64,000 nucleotides of DNA, taken from Cupriavidus cauae. GTDB taxonomy: Bacteria; Pseudomonadota; Gammaproteobacteria; Burkholderiales; Burkholderiaceae. Of the stretch, positions 9,279-18,559 are shown piece after piece. The notes under the pieces are model-generated. The model made no database searches. It was given only the letters and a program-made list of their open reading frames with translations, and was not told the DNA's origin. The stretch's first letter is position 1. Each line of letters begins with the position of its first letter. The stretch is from assembly GCF_008632125.1 (NCBI RefSeq), contig NZ_VWRN01000053.1, forward strand, positions 186,001-250,000. The letters are read 5' to 3'. A program made the position numbers and the translations under genes.

Positions 9279-12173
9279 GTGAACGCCGGCCACATCGACT
9301 TCGACATGCCGCTGCCCCCTGCCGCCTGGCACTGTACCTATCAGGTGCGGTGCGGCGCCGATGGGACGCTGGAGCTCGGCAGCAGCTTCGGGATGGCGCT
9401 GCGCGCCGGGTTCCACCGCCTGTTCCGTATCGGCAAGACCAGTGCCGACGCGGCACGCAACCAGGCGTCATGGCGCGCGCTGATCGCGGCCATCGAGCGG
9501 CGCGGCGGCGCCGCGGTGCGCGAACGCCTGTGCCGCGCCAGCCTGGCACTGCCTGGCGACCGCGTGCCCGGGCTGACGATCGCCGACCGGATCGAGCGCG
9601 GCACCTATCTGTCGCACGCGGCGCTGCAGCAGGTGTTCGTGCTGTTCCGGCGCGCCGTGTCCGTGGACCGGGCCAATCAACGGCTCTATGCCGAGCTGAT
9701 GACACCGGCCGCCACCTCGTCCTCGGCGACACCGCTGTACGCGATGCTCGATGGCATCAGCCTGGGGTTGAGCGAGACCGCCGGCGCCGGTGCGCCTTGT
9801 CCGTTTCCGGCGACGCGCGCCTACGTCGCCGAACAGCTGAAGCTGGGGCTGCAGGCGCAGACCGCGCGTGCGCGCCGCCGCGATCCGGCCTTGCTCAAGT
9901 CCGCGCTGGCCAGCTGCGCCCCTGAACTGGCGGGCCCGAACAACGTCGCTGGCCGCGACCGATGGCTGCGCGAATACGATCGCCGCCTGCGCTCCGGACC
10001 GATCCAGCATGCGGCGATGAATTCCGGCGAACGCAGGACCTGCGACCGGGAAGCCGCGGTAGCGGGACTGCTGGCCGAGCTGCGGTACGGGGAACTGATG
10101 CGCGACCTGAAGCAGAACGAAGCCCGCCTCGCCCAGGAGCGGTCGCGGCTGGCGAGCGCTGCCGGCAACGCCGAGGGGGAAGCAGTCCGGCACGGCACCG
10201 CGGCGCCGGATGCGTGCAACGCCGTCGACGCTGGCGACGACACGCTGTCAGGGCTGCTGGCCGCGCGCACCAGGCTGCTCGCCGAACTGAAGGAGCGCGA
10301 GCTGTACGACGTGCTGCGCCGCTGCGATGGCGAGCTGGCATGGAACCCGCTCAACCAGGACGTGCCGCACATGCGCGCGCTGATGCAACGCCGTGCCCAG
10401 GCGCGCGCGCAGCTGGACGGCGACCTCGCGGTGCTGAAGCAGCGCGACCTGATCCGGGCCGATCTCGTCAAGGGCCTGTGCCAGGCCGTACGCCAGGAAG
10501 TCGATCGCCATACCGCGCGCGGCGAGCGCATGGACGAGTCGGGACTGTTGCGCATCGTCGATGCGAAATTGTCGGCGCCGGCCTATTTGCGGCAATTTCT
10601 CGTGGCCCGCAACCTGCAATATCTGCATGACCTCGGCCACGGCCATGATCGTGCCGCAGCCATCGCCGTGCTGGTGCGCGCCAGCGATCGGCACCCCTTT
10701 GACGAGGCCACACGGGGCGAACTCGACAGCAGCGACTTCCAATGGCTGTCCGCCGCGCTCGATGCAGGCGAAACCAATGCCGTGCCGCTCGACTACCGGC
10801 CCATGCTGACCGGCGCCCGCAAGCTGTTCGCACGCTTTTTCTACCAGCGCTGGCCGATCGCGGACATCTGCAACAGCGTCGCGGCCCTGCTGGACGACTT
10901 TGCGGAAGACCACATGCACGCGCTGCGCCAGAGCGCCAGCCATCCAGCGATCCCCCTGGAGACACGCTGGCAGGCCGGCGTGCATGCGCTGCGCGACTGC
11001 ATCCGCAGCGGCGAGCTCGGGCCGCCCGATGTGATCGGCACCATCTTTCCCGCGATCAAGCCGTTCCTGCGCGAACGGCACAGGGTGATGGACCATGTGC
11101 GCCGCGAAATCCTGCTGGCCGAAGCCAGGCTGGAGGAGTTGCGCGGCCTGTATCCCGCGCTGGCGGACTGGACCGCCAGCGTGCCGGCCGGTGCGGTGGC
11201 CGCGACGCTGCTCGACCTGGCCAGCATCCAGGTTACCGGCCGGCTGATGAACGCGCACAACCGGCGCCTGGAGGCCAGGCGTCAGCAAGACACCGGACAG
11301 CAAGAGGAGCGGCTCGCGGTCGAGATCGCCCGCAGGCTGAACGCCTCTCTGCAGGAATGGTCCAGCCTGCGCGACGTGTATCGCGCCCGGATGGCCGATC
11401 ACGGCATGGACGACCCCGAAGCGGACAGCCAGGTAGCGCCCCCTTCCGAGGCGCTCGAACACGGCTTCCTGCAGCAATGGGACCAGGCCGACCGGCATGC
11501 CTCGAGGACATTCGGCGAAACCGCCAATGCGCTGGAAAACCGCCTGGACGCCAACATCGCGCAGCTGCGCCAGCGATCGGTGGCGAAGATGGTGGATGCC
11601 AAGCGGGATATCGAGCGGGCGCTGCGCGACGCGATCGAGGGCAGCAGGTCCAGGGCCGGCATGCTGGAAACGGTCTGCGATGTGCTCGAGCGCGCCGGCA
11701 CGCTGTTGCCGCGCTGGCTGGCAGCGATGAACCCCCACGGCGAGATCGAGGCGAACAACGCCACGCGCCGCAAAGCGCTGGCGTTGCGCGAGGCGGCGGC
11801 GCGCGCTGTACCGCTGATTGACAGGATACGGCGCGAATATGTCGAGCCGCTCGTCGATACCGGCGATCTGCCGGACGCCGTTGCCGCGCCATACCGGGAG
11901 GACATCCAGGCGGTGCACCGGTCCCTGGATGCCCTCGCCCATTCGCTGCAATGGGTGGTCTCGGCGATACGCATCGCCGGCATGGAGGCGCCGGCCCCGC
12001 ATCGCGAGGCACGCGAAGCCCGCGATGCCGGCAAGGTGGACCCCTCCAGGCTCCAACTGCAAGGCAGCAAGCTCCCCGTCAGCAAGATCGTGCTCAACCT
12101 CTATCGCGGCAAGTTGCCCCCCGTGCTCGGCTGGACGGTGCAGCAGTTGGTCAACATAGGGGCCCTGCGCTGA
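9279..12173 (+). CDS. Unrecognised 964-residue, mainly helical protein
   Basis: I do not recognise this protein. It starts with GTG behind a good ribosome binding site (AGGGAGA, 9268-9274). There is no signal peptide, no membrane segment and no nucleotide-binding motif. The first 170 residues look globular (HCTYQVRCGADGTLELGSSF, then an Arg/Ala-rich part). Residues about 230-960 are charged, helical and probably partly coiled coil, with repeated Arg/Glu/Gln runs (EARLAQERSRLAS, RRLEARRQQDTGQQEE). The C-terminus is more hydrophobic (KIVLNLYRGKLPPVLGWTVQ). A terminator precedes it and it stands alone, ending 8 bp from the convergent antiporter. Codon use is GC-rich like its neighbours. A secreted or structural protein is possible but unsupported. 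Confidence 0.8.
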   Translation: MNAGHIDFDMPLPPAAWHCTYQVRCGADGTLELGSSFGMALRAGFHRLFRIGKTSADAARNQASWRALIAAIERRGGAAVRERLCRASLALPGDRVPGLTIADRIERGTYLSHAALQQVFVLFRRAVSVDRANQRLYAELMTPAATSSSATPLYAMLDGISLGLSETAGAGAPCPFPATRAYVAEQLKLGLQAQTARARRRDPALLKSALASCAPELAGPNNVAGRDRWLREYDRRLRSGPIQHAAMNSGERRTCDREAAVAGLLAELRYGELMRDLKQNEARLAQERSRLASAAGNAEGEAVRHGTAAPDACNAVDAGDDTLSGLLAARTRLLAELKERELYDVLRRCDGELAWNPLNQDVPHMRALMQRRAQARAQLDGDLAVLKQRDLIRADLVKGLCQAVRQEVDRHTARGERMDESGLLRIVDAKLSAPAYLRQFLVARNLQYLHDLGHGHDRAAAIAVLVRASDRHPFDEATRGELDSSDFQWLSAALDAGETNAVPLDYRPMLTGARKLFARFFYQRWPIADICNSVAALLDDFAEDHMHALRQSASHPAIPLETRWQAGVHALRDCIRSGELGPPDVIGTIFPAIKPFLRERHRVMDHVRREILLAEARLEELRGLYPALADWTASVPAGAVAATLLDLASIQVTGRLMNAHNRRLEARRQQDTGQQEERLAVEIARRLNASLQEWSSLRDVYRARMADHGMDDPEADSQVAPPSEALEHGFLQQWDQADRHASRTFGETANALENRLDANIAQLRQRSVAKMVDAKRDIERALRDAIEGSRSRAGMLETVCDVLERAGTLLPRWLAAMNPHGEIEANNATRRKALALREAAARAVPLIDRIRREYVEPLVDTGDLPDAVAAPYREDIQAVHRSLDALAHSLQWVVSAIRIAGMEAPAPHREAREARDAGKVDPSRLQLQGSKLPVSKIVLNLYRGKLPPVLGWTVQQLVNIGALR

Positions 12174-12181
12174 CCCACTGG

Positions 12182-13912
12182 CTATTGCACTGCGCTGGCC
12201 TGCCGCGGCAACCTCAACCCCACCTGCACGATCCGGCCATCCTCCATGCGCACCGCGGTCAAGGTCAGGCCCGCAATCTCCACCGTGTCGCCCTCCACCG
12301 GCGGCGTGGCGAAGGCGTTCAGCATCGCGGCCTCCAGCGTCGACGGATACTCGCCCGGCGTCAGATCCCGCGTGCCATACAACCCGGCCACATCGCGCAG
12401 CAGCGCGTCGCCCGACAGCACGAAGTCATGCGGCACCTGCTGCCATGCCGGTGCGCGCTCCGGCGTGCGGAACAGCCGGGCCAGCGTCGGCACGCTGCTC
12501 GCCGGCGCCAGCACCGAAACCGTATCGCCGGCCTGCAGAACGGCCTGCTCGAGCGGCAGCAACGCCTCGCCGCGGGCCACGGTCATCAGTCGACAACGCG
12601 GCGGCAATTCGACGCGGTCCCCGCGCACGCCGGTTACCGCGGACTCGGGCTCGACCTCGAACTGCATCAGGTCCATCGCCGGTGCGCGCGTGCCGTGCAG
12701 GCGTTCGCGCGCCAGCGGCTCGGGATACGCGGGCCGCAGCACCCGGCCGAGCCGCGCGGCCAGCGGCACCGTCGTTCCCTGCAGCAGCAGGCTGGCCAGC
12801 ACCACGGCAAAGGCGATGCGGAACAACAGGCCGGCGTCGGGCATGCCTTGCAGCAGCGGAAACAGCGCCAGCACGATCGGCACCGCGCCGCGCAGTCCCA
12901 TCCAGGCAATGAAGCCCTTCTCGCGCGCGTTGAAGCGGAACGGCAGCAGCGAGATCCAGACCGCGAGCGGGCGGGCCACCAGCATCAGGAACAGCGCCAC
13001 GGCCATCGCTGGCACCGCCACGTCCCAGATCCGGTGCGGCGTCACCAGCAGGCCCAGCAGCAGGAACATCGCCGACTGGGCCAGCCACGCCATGCCATCC
13101 ATCGCCCGCATCGCGTCCGGGCTCACGGCGCGGTCGCGGTTGCCGATCAGCATGCCGGTCAGATACACGGCCAGAAATCCGCTGCCGCCTGCGGTCTGCA
13201 CGATCGCAAACACCATGGCGCCGCCCGAACACAGCAGGATCGCCTGCAGGCCTTCTGCCACCCGAATGCGCTCCAGCACATTGGCCAGGCAATAGCCCAG
13301 CGCCAGGCCCATCGCGCCGCCGACGCCGAACTGCACCAGCAACCGCCACAGCAGCGCGCCACCGCTCAGCCCTGCCGGCGCATGGATCCACTCGATCAGC
13401 GTCAGCGTCAGGAAGATCGCCATCGGATCGTTGATGCCCGATTCGATCTCGAGCACGCTGGCGACCCGCTCCTTGAGCCGGACGCCGCTGCTGTTGAGCA
13501 GCGAGAAGACCGCGGCCGCGTCGGTCGAGCCGACGATGGCGCCCAGCAGCAGGCCGAGCTTCCAGTCGATCTCCAGCACCCAGGCCGCGAACAGGCCCAC
13601 CAGCCCGGTGGTCAGCAGCACGCCGACCGTCGCCAGCGCCAGCGACGGCCGCAACGCGACGCGAAAGGTCGCGTACTGCGTGCGCAGCCCGCCATCGAGC
13701 AGGATCACGGCCAGCGCCAGATTGCCGACCAGAAAGCTGAGCCAGGTATTGGAGAAGCGGATGCCGCCCGGGCCGTCGACACCGGCCAGCATGCCGACCA
13801 GCAGGAATACCAGCAGAAACGGCACGCCGATGCGCGAAGAGAAGGCGCCGACGACGATGCCGAGGGACATCACCACGGCGCCGATCAGGATCACGTGTTC
13901 AATGCTTTCCAA
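12182..13912 (-). CDS. nhaP2: K+/H+ antiporter, NhaP2 (CvrA) type
   Basis: CPA1-family cation/proton antiporter exporting K+ against H+ across the inner membrane. It aligns throughout with E. coli NhaP2: the VGMLAGVDGPGGI loop, LALAVILLDGGLRTQ, the ion-site region AIVGSTDAAAVFSLL and LEIESGINDPMA, and WVGLRGAVPI-like (here WMGLRGAVPIVLALFP). A C-terminal cytoplasmic TrkA_C-like domain (from about residue 400) follows. The TTG start at 13912 (AAGGGC just upstream) gives 576 residues against 578 in E. coli. Translation from further upstream would add a repeat-encoded Cys/Arg-rich stretch unlike the family. Convergent with the 964-residue gene. Confidence 0.93.
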   Translation of the reverse strand: MESIEHVILIGAVVMSLGIVVGAFSSRIGVPFLLVFLLVGMLAGVDGPGGIRFSNTWLSFLVGNLALAVILLDGGLRTQYATFRVALRPSLALATVGVLLTTGLVGLFAAWVLEIDWKLGLLLGAIVGSTDAAAVFSLLNSSGVRLKERVASVLEIESGINDPMAIFLTLTLIEWIHAPAGLSGGALLWRLLVQFGVGGAMGLALGYCLANVLERIRVAEGLQAILLCSGGAMVFAIVQTAGGSGFLAVYLTGMLIGNRDRAVSPDAMRAMDGMAWLAQSAMFLLLGLLVTPHRIWDVAVPAMAVALFLMLVARPLAVWISLLPFRFNAREKGFIAWMGLRGAVPIVLALFPLLQGMPDAGLLFRIAFAVVLASLLLQGTTVPLAARLGRVLRPAYPEPLARERLHGTRAPAMDLMQFEVEPESAVTGVRGDRVELPPRCRLMTVARGEALLPLEQAVLQAGDTVSVLAPASSVPTLARLFRTPERAPAWQQVPHDFVLSGDALLRDVAGLYGTRDLTPGEYPSTLEAAMLNAFATPPVEGDTVEIAGLTLTAVRMEDGRIVQVGLRLPRQASAVQ

Positions 13913-14410
13913 ACTGGCCCTTGCAACGATTACGGTGGAGGAGGCGGAGACAACCACGCGGCGACGCACCGGCGCACTGACGCACGACGCACTGACGCAC
14001 TGGGCACTGGTGCAGCGGCGCTGCGGGCGCAGAGGCGCACAGGCGCACAGGCGCACAGGCGCACAGGCGTGACAGCGCAGCATGACGGCCGCCGCGCCGC
14101 CGATGATAGCCGACGGCCATGTCGGCCCCCCTTGGCCCGGCGCATCCCCGTCCCGCGCGATGCGCGGGACCGCCTCTGCGCGGACCTAGGGAGATACCCT
14201 CACATTGACCAAGTTTGCAGACATCTGAAAGGTCGCTGAAAGGTGGCCCCCTTACCTTCCCCCTGCCTGCGGACGGGGAGGGTGCCGCGCGTGGTTTCGT
14301 TGCACCGCACAAACGCTGCAACGGCCCGTCGCGACGCCATGAGACCAGCGCATCGACGCGCGGCTCACAGCACCGCAAGCGCCAGTTTTGTCAAATCGAG
14401 GAGAATCATT
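13913..14410. other. Divergent region between nhaP2 and tctB, with 8-bp repeats
   Basis: Almost 500 bases without a convincing gene. It holds GACGCACT-type repeats (13961-14003) and an array of four AGGCGCAC units plus a partial one (14033-14069). TTGACC at 14205 has no matching -10, so the promoters of nhaP2 and tctBA are not resolved. Confidence 0.6.
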
Positions 14411-14872
14411 TTGCGCATACGTAGCCAAAAGGACTTTGCCTCCGGCCTGATGTTCATCCTGGTCGGATTCGGCTTTTCCTGGGTCGCTCGCGGCTATTCG
14501 ATGGGAACTGCCGCGAAGATGGGTCCGGGGTATTTCCCGTTCTGGCTCGGCGTCGTGCTTGCCCTGCTGGGCGTGCTGGTGCTGATCGGATCGATGTCCA
14601 GCAAGGGCGAGGGCGATGAACTGGCCCGCTGGGATATCAAGCTGTTGCTGTGGATCCTCGGTTCGGTGGTGCTGTTCGGCCTGCTGCTCAAGCCGCTGGG
14701 CATGGTGCTGTCGGTGATCGTGCTGGTGCTGGTGTCTTCGATGGCCAGCCACGAGTTCACCTGGCGCGGCGCGATCCTGAACACCATCGTGCTGGTGCTG
14801 ATCAGCATGGGCGCCTTCGTCTACGGCATCAATCTGCAGATGCCGGTGTGGCCGGCCTTCATTACCGGCTAA
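14411..14872 (+). CDS. tctB: Tripartite tricarboxylate transporter small membrane subunit TctB
   Basis: A 153-residue small subunit of a TctABC secondary transporter in the inner membrane. Four hydrophobic segments are seen, with the family start RIRSQKDFASGLMFILVGFGFSW and KMGPGYFPFWLGVVLALLG (residues about 37-56). The start is TTG, chosen because GAGGAGA lies 6 nt upstream (14398-14404) and the family N-terminus begins there. An in-frame ATG further upstream would add residues unlike the family. It is 10 bp ahead of tctA, so the two form an operon. No tctC lies in this operon; the nearest receptor gene is at 17543. Confidence 0.92.
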   Translation: MRIRSQKDFASGLMFILVGFGFSWVARGYSMGTAAKMGPGYFPFWLGVVLALLGVLVLIGSMSSKGEGDELARWDIKLLLWILGSVVLFGLLLKPLGMVLSVIVLVLVSSMASHEFTWRGAILNTIVLVLISMGAFVYGINLQMPVWPAFITG

Positions 14873-14882
14873 GGAGCGCCAG

Positions 14883-16385
14883 ATGGAACTGCTAACCAAC
14901 CTGGGCATCGGCTTCTCGACCGCCCTGACCTTCCAGAACCTGGCCTACGCCTTCCTCGGCTGCCTGCTCGGCACGCTGATCGGCGTGCTGCCCGGCCTGG
15001 GACCGCTCGCGACCATCGCGATGCTGCTGCCGATCACCTACACGCTGCCGCCGGTGGCCGCGCTGATCATGCTGGCGGGCATCTACTACGGCGCCCAGTA
15101 CGGCGGCTCGACCACCGCGATCCTGGTCAATCTGCCCGGCGAATCGTCCTCGGTGGTGACAACCATCGACGGCTATCAGATGGCGCGGCGTGGCCGCGCC
15201 GGGGTGGCACTGGCGACCGCGGGCATGGGTTCGTTCTTCGCCGGCTGCGTGGCCACGCTGATCCTGGCCGGCTTTGCCGCGCCGCTGTCGGAACTGGCCT
15301 TCAAGTTCGGCCCCGCCGAGTACTTCTCGCTGATGGTGCTGGGCCTGATCGGCGCGGTGGTGCTGGCCTCGGGCTCGCTGGTCAAGGCGATCGCGATGAT
15401 CGTGCTGGGCCTGCTGCTGGGCCTGGTCGGTACCGACGTGAACTCGGGCGCGGCGCGCTTCTCGTTCGACGTGCCGGAACTGACCGACGGCCTGAACTTT
15501 GTGGCCGTGGCGATGGGTATCTTCGGCTTCGCGGAAATCATCGCGAACCTGGAGCAACGCGAAAAGCGCGAGACCTTCACCGACAGCATCACCAACCTGT
15601 TCCCGACCAAGGAAGACTTCAGGCGCATGATCCCGGCGGTGCTGCGCGGCACCGTGCTCGGTTCCGCGCTGGGCATCCTGCCGGGCGGCGGCGCCTCGCT
15701 GGCTTCGTTCGCGGCCTACACGCTGGAGAAGAAGTCGTCGAAGTATCCGCACGAGTTCGGCAAGGGTGCGATCGAAGGCGTGGCGGGTCCCGAGTCGGCC
15801 AACAACGCCGCTTCGCAGACCTCCTTCATCCCGCTGCTGACGCTGGGCATTCCGCCCAACGCGGTGATGGCGCTGATGGTCGGTGCGATGACGATCCACA
15901 ACATCCAGCCGGGTCCGCAGGTGATGACCAGCAACCCGCAGCTGTTCTGGGGCCTGATCGCCTCGATGTGGATCGGCAACCTGATGCTGATCATCCTGAA
16001 CCTGCCGCTGATCGGCATCTGGGTCAAGCTGCTGAAGGTGCCCTACCGCTTCCTGTACCCGGCCATCCTGACGTTCTGCTGTATCGGCGTCTACTCGGTC
16101 CAGAACACCACCTTCGACGTGTTCCAGACCGCGGCCTTCGGCGTGGTGGGCTATCTGTTCCTGAAGCTCAAGTGCGAACCGGCGCCGCTGCTGCTCGGCT
16201 TCGTGCTCGGACCGATGATGGAAGAGAACTTCCGCCGCACGCTGCTGCTCTCGCGTGGCGAGTTCACGGTATTCTTCACCCGTCCGCTGTCGCTGAGCCT
16301 GCTGATCGCCGCCGCGATCCTGGTGCTGATCGTGGCCCTGCCGTCGATCAAGGCCAAGCGCGAGGAAGCGTTCCAGGAAGAGTAA
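14883..16385 (+). CDS. tctA: Tripartite tricarboxylate transporter large membrane subunit TctA
   Basis: A 500-residue permease subunit with about 11-12 membrane segments; it carries the substrate with a cation symport. Hallmarks: LIGVLPGLGPLATIAMLLP, the YYGAQYGGSTTAILVNLPGE signature (about residues 64-83), GILPGGGASLASFAAY and PNAVMALMVGAMTIHNIQPGP. AAGGAG lies 7 nt before ATG 14883. It follows tctB and is closed by a terminator, so tctBA is a two-gene unit that must use a receptor encoded elsewhere. The substrate is unknown. Confidence 0.96.
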   Translation: MELLTNLGIGFSTALTFQNLAYAFLGCLLGTLIGVLPGLGPLATIAMLLPITYTLPPVAALIMLAGIYYGAQYGGSTTAILVNLPGESSSVVTTIDGYQMARRGRAGVALATAGMGSFFAGCVATLILAGFAAPLSELAFKFGPAEYFSLMVLGLIGAVVLASGSLVKAIAMIVLGLLLGLVGTDVNSGAARFSFDVPELTDGLNFVAVAMGIFGFAEIIANLEQREKRETFTDSITNLFPTKEDFRRMIPAVLRGTVLGSALGILPGGGASLASFAAYTLEKKSSKYPHEFGKGAIEGVAGPESANNAASQTSFIPLLTLGIPPNAVMALMVGAMTIHNIQPGPQVMTSNPQLFWGLIASMWIGNLMLIILNLPLIGIWVKLLKVPYRFLYPAILTFCCIGVYSVQNTTFDVFQTAAFGVVGYLFLKLKCEPAPLLLGFVLGPMMEENFRRTLLLSRGEFTVFFTRPLSLSLLIAAAILVLIVALPSIKAKREEAFQEE

Positions 16386-16408
16386 GAAGCAACACGCAAC
16401 ACGTGAAA

Positions 16409-16439
16409 CGGGGTGCCAGCCGGCACCCCGTTTTTTTTT
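16409..16439 (+). terminator. Rho-independent terminator after tctA
   Basis: CGGGGTGCC, loop AGCC, GGCACCCCG, then nine T. The adenines before the stem can pair with the first T residues. It lies between tctA and the convergent LysR gene. Confidence 0.95.
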
Positions 16440-16462
16440 GGGGGGGTCGGGTCGAACGCCCC

Positions 16463-17353
16463 CTAGCGCGGCTCGCAGAACAGCGCCGCGCAGGCGGCCC
16501 GGATCGCCTCGGTGATGTGCCGGCGCGAATGATCGCGCCGCTCCAGCATGCCGATGGTGCGCCATACCGGCTCGCCGCCCGCCTCCAGTGGCAGCACCCG
16601 CAGCGCCTCGTCGTCGCGCCAGCGCGCCCGCTGCAGCAGCGGCACGACCGTCACGCCGACCTGCTGCCGCACCAGTTCGACCAGCGCCTCGATCGAATTG
16701 AGTTCGAGGAATTCATTGACACGCAGGTGCGCGCGCCGCAGGGCCCGCTCGACCAGCATGCCGGTCAGCTGGGTCCGGTCGAAGCGCAGGAAGGCCTGGC
16801 CAGCCAGCGCCTGGCGCGCGTCCGTGGCGGCGCTGCCGGCGGCGGCGATCGCCACCAGCGGCTCGCGATACAGCGGCGTCCAGCGCAGCGCCCCCGCCAG
16901 CCGGCCCGGCCCCTCCACCACGATCGCCGCATCGAGCTCGCCTGCCTCGACCAGCGTGGCCAGCTCGATCGACTTGGCGCCGACCAGCCGCACGTCCAGC
17001 GCCGGATGCTCGGTCTTCATGCTGGCCACCACATGCGACAGGCCGCCCATCACCGACACCACGGCGCCGACGGCGACCGCGCCGGCCATCGCCTCGGGCG
17101 TCTCCGGCGCGGCGCGCATCTCGTCGTACAGTGCCAGCAGCTGTCGTGCGCGCGGCAGCAGTTCCCGCCCGCCCGCGTTGAGCACCACCACGCGGCCGGT
17201 CCGGTCGAACAGGTCGCGCCGCAGTTCGCCCTCGAGCGCGCGCATCTGCAGGCTGACCGCCGCCTGGGTCAGCGCCACATGGCCGGCGGCGGCGGCGAAG
17301 GAGCCGTGCTCGGCGACGGCGACGAAAGTACGAAGGAACCGGATGGTGCTCAT
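16463..17353 (-). CDS. LysR-type transcriptional regulator
   Basis: A 296-residue DNA-binding regulator. The N-terminal winged HTH (residues about 1-60) reads FLRTFVAVAEHGSFAAAAGHVALTQAAVSLQMRALE, followed by the linker helix and a PBP2-type effector domain from about residue 90. It is divergently transcribed from the Bug receptor-ggt operon, the classic arrangement for a LysR activator of its neighbour, with a candidate binding site in the 189-bp gap. The effector is unknown; by context it may be a carboxylate or gamma-glutamyl compound taken up or processed by those genes (inference). Confidence 0.95.
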   Translation of the reverse strand: MSTIRFLRTFVAVAEHGSFAAAAGHVALTQAAVSLQMRALEGELRRDLFDRTGRVVVLNAGGRELLPRARQLLALYDEMRAAPETPEAMAGAVAVGAVVSVMGGLSHVVASMKTEHPALDVRLVGAKSIELATLVEAGELDAAIVVEGPGRLAGALRWTPLYREPLVAIAAAGSAATDARQALAGQAFLRFDRTQLTGMLVERALRRAHLRVNEFLELNSIEALVELVRQQVGVTVVPLLQRARWRDDEALRVLPLEAGGEPVWRTIGMLERRDHSRRHITEAIRAACAALFCEPR

Positions 17354-17450
17354 AAAGTAAGAGGGAAGCAGGTCAACGCGGGGCCGGCAGGCCGGATGCA
17401 GCCCGGGTCTGGCGTAACGGCCTTAAGCAAAACTTGAGAAGCAAGCAAGA

Positions 17451-17488
17451 AATATTAGCTTTCATTATGTAAAGCTGCACGGAATAAT
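17451..17488. promoter_or_regulatory. Candidate LysR box and promoter for the receptor-ggt operon
   Basis: An AT-rich island in GC-rich DNA. A dyad AGCTTT (17457-17462), 8 nt, AAAGCT (17471-17476) fits a LysR T-N11-A-type site. Just downstream, TTCATT (17461) and AATAAT (17483) have a 16-bp spacing and could be a weak sigma-70 promoter toward the receptor gene. Confidence 0.5.
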
Positions 17489-17542
17489 GCGCCATCGGCC
17501 GGCCCGCCGGCATCGAACCGACAACGTTCACGGAGATTGAAG

Positions 17543-18520
17543 ATGACATCCTGGCTGCGCCTGCTGGGCACCAGCCTGGCGGCGACGCTGGCCTTTGCCG
17601 CCGCGCCCGCCCTGGCCGAGAGCTATCCCGCCAAGCCGATCCGCCTGATCGTGCCCTTCCCCGCCAGCGGCGCGACCGACCTGCTGGCGCGCGCCATTGC
17701 GCAGAAGGTCGGCGCCAACCTCGGCCAGCAGGTGGTGGTCGACAACCGGCCTGGCGCCGGCGGCGCGATCGGCTCCGACATGGCCGCCAAAGCCCCGGCG
17801 GACGGCTACACGCTGCTGATGGCCACCAGCAGCACGCATTCGATCGGACCGCATATCCATCCGCGCCTGCCGTACAACGTGCAGACCGATTTCACGCCGA
17901 TCGGCCAGGTCGCCAGCGCCACCAATCTGCTGGTGGTGTCGAACCATCTGCCGGTGAACAGCGTCAAGGAACTGATCGCCTATGCGAAGGCGCATCCCGG
18001 CGAACTGAACTACGCGTCCAGCGGCAACGGCACCGTGGTCCACCTGATGGCCGAAGCCTTTAGCGCGCAGGCTGGTGTCCAGCTGACGCACATTCCGTAC
18101 AAGGGCACCGCGCTGTCGATCGCCGACCTGATCTCGGGCAAGGTGCATATCCTGTTCGACAGCATCGTCACCGGCCTGCCGCACGTGCGCGACGGCAAGC
18201 TCAAGGCGCTGGCGGTGACCAGCCCGAAGCGCTCGTCGCTGGTGCCCGACGTGCCGACCGTCGGCGAATCGGGCCTGCCCGGCTTCGTCAGCGAAACCTG
18301 GTTCGGCATCTATGGCCCGAAGAACCTGCCGGCCGACCTCGTTACCCGCCTGAACGCGGAGTTCAACAAGGCGATCCAGGCGCCGGAGGTCAAGGAACGG
18401 CTGGCCAAGCTCGGCGCCGAGCCGGTCGGCGGCACGCCCGCGCAGTTCGCGTCGGTCGTCAGCAAGGAAAGCGCCCGCTGGGGCAAACTGATCAAGGACC
18501 GCAACATCACCGCGGAATAA
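17543..18520 (+). CDS. Bug/TctC family periplasmic solute-binding receptor
   Basis: A 325-residue receptor with a signal peptide (TSWLRLLGTSLAATLAFAAAPALAES, cleavage near residue 26). Mature Bug motifs: YPAKPIRLIVPFPASGATDLLARAI, VVDNRPGAGGAIGSDMAA, LNYASSGNGTVVHLMAEAF and THIPYKGTALSIADLISG. ATG 17543 is preferred over TTG 17537 because GGAG sits 7 nt before it. It lies 39 bp ahead of the gamma-glutamyltransferase gene and is divergent from a LysR gene, so uptake and processing of one compound class is plausible. The stop codon lies in a twofold 16-bp repeat (GAATAACGCCAAGA, 18515-18546). Confidence 0.95.
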   Translation: MTSWLRLLGTSLAATLAFAAAPALAESYPAKPIRLIVPFPASGATDLLARAIAQKVGANLGQQVVVDNRPGAGGAIGSDMAAKAPADGYTLLMATSSTHSIGPHIHPRLPYNVQTDFTPIGQVASATNLLVVSNHLPVNSVKELIAYAKAHPGELNYASSGNGTVVHLMAEAFSAQAGVQLTHIPYKGTALSIADLISGKVHILFDSIVTGLPHVRDGKLKALAVTSPKRSSLVPDVPTVGESGLPGFVSETWFGIYGPKNLPADLVTRLNAEFNKAIQAPEVKERLAKLGAEPVGGTPAQFASVVSKESARWGKLIKDRNITAE

Positions 18521-18559
18521 CGCCAAGACCGAATAACGCCAAGAGACAAGAGACACGCC

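Noticed and set aside
9279-12173. Type III secretion effector
   Set aside because: No secretion-system genes, no regulatory box and no known effector domain are visible; only size and helical character suggest it.
13913-14083. N-terminal extension of the antiporter to 14083
   Set aside because: The extra 57 residues are coded by AGGCGCAC and GACGCACT repeats, are Cys/Arg-rich and are absent from NhaP2; the TTG start gives the family length.
14205-14233. Sigma-70 promoter TTGACC upstream of tctB
   Set aside because: No acceptable -10 at 16-18 bp.
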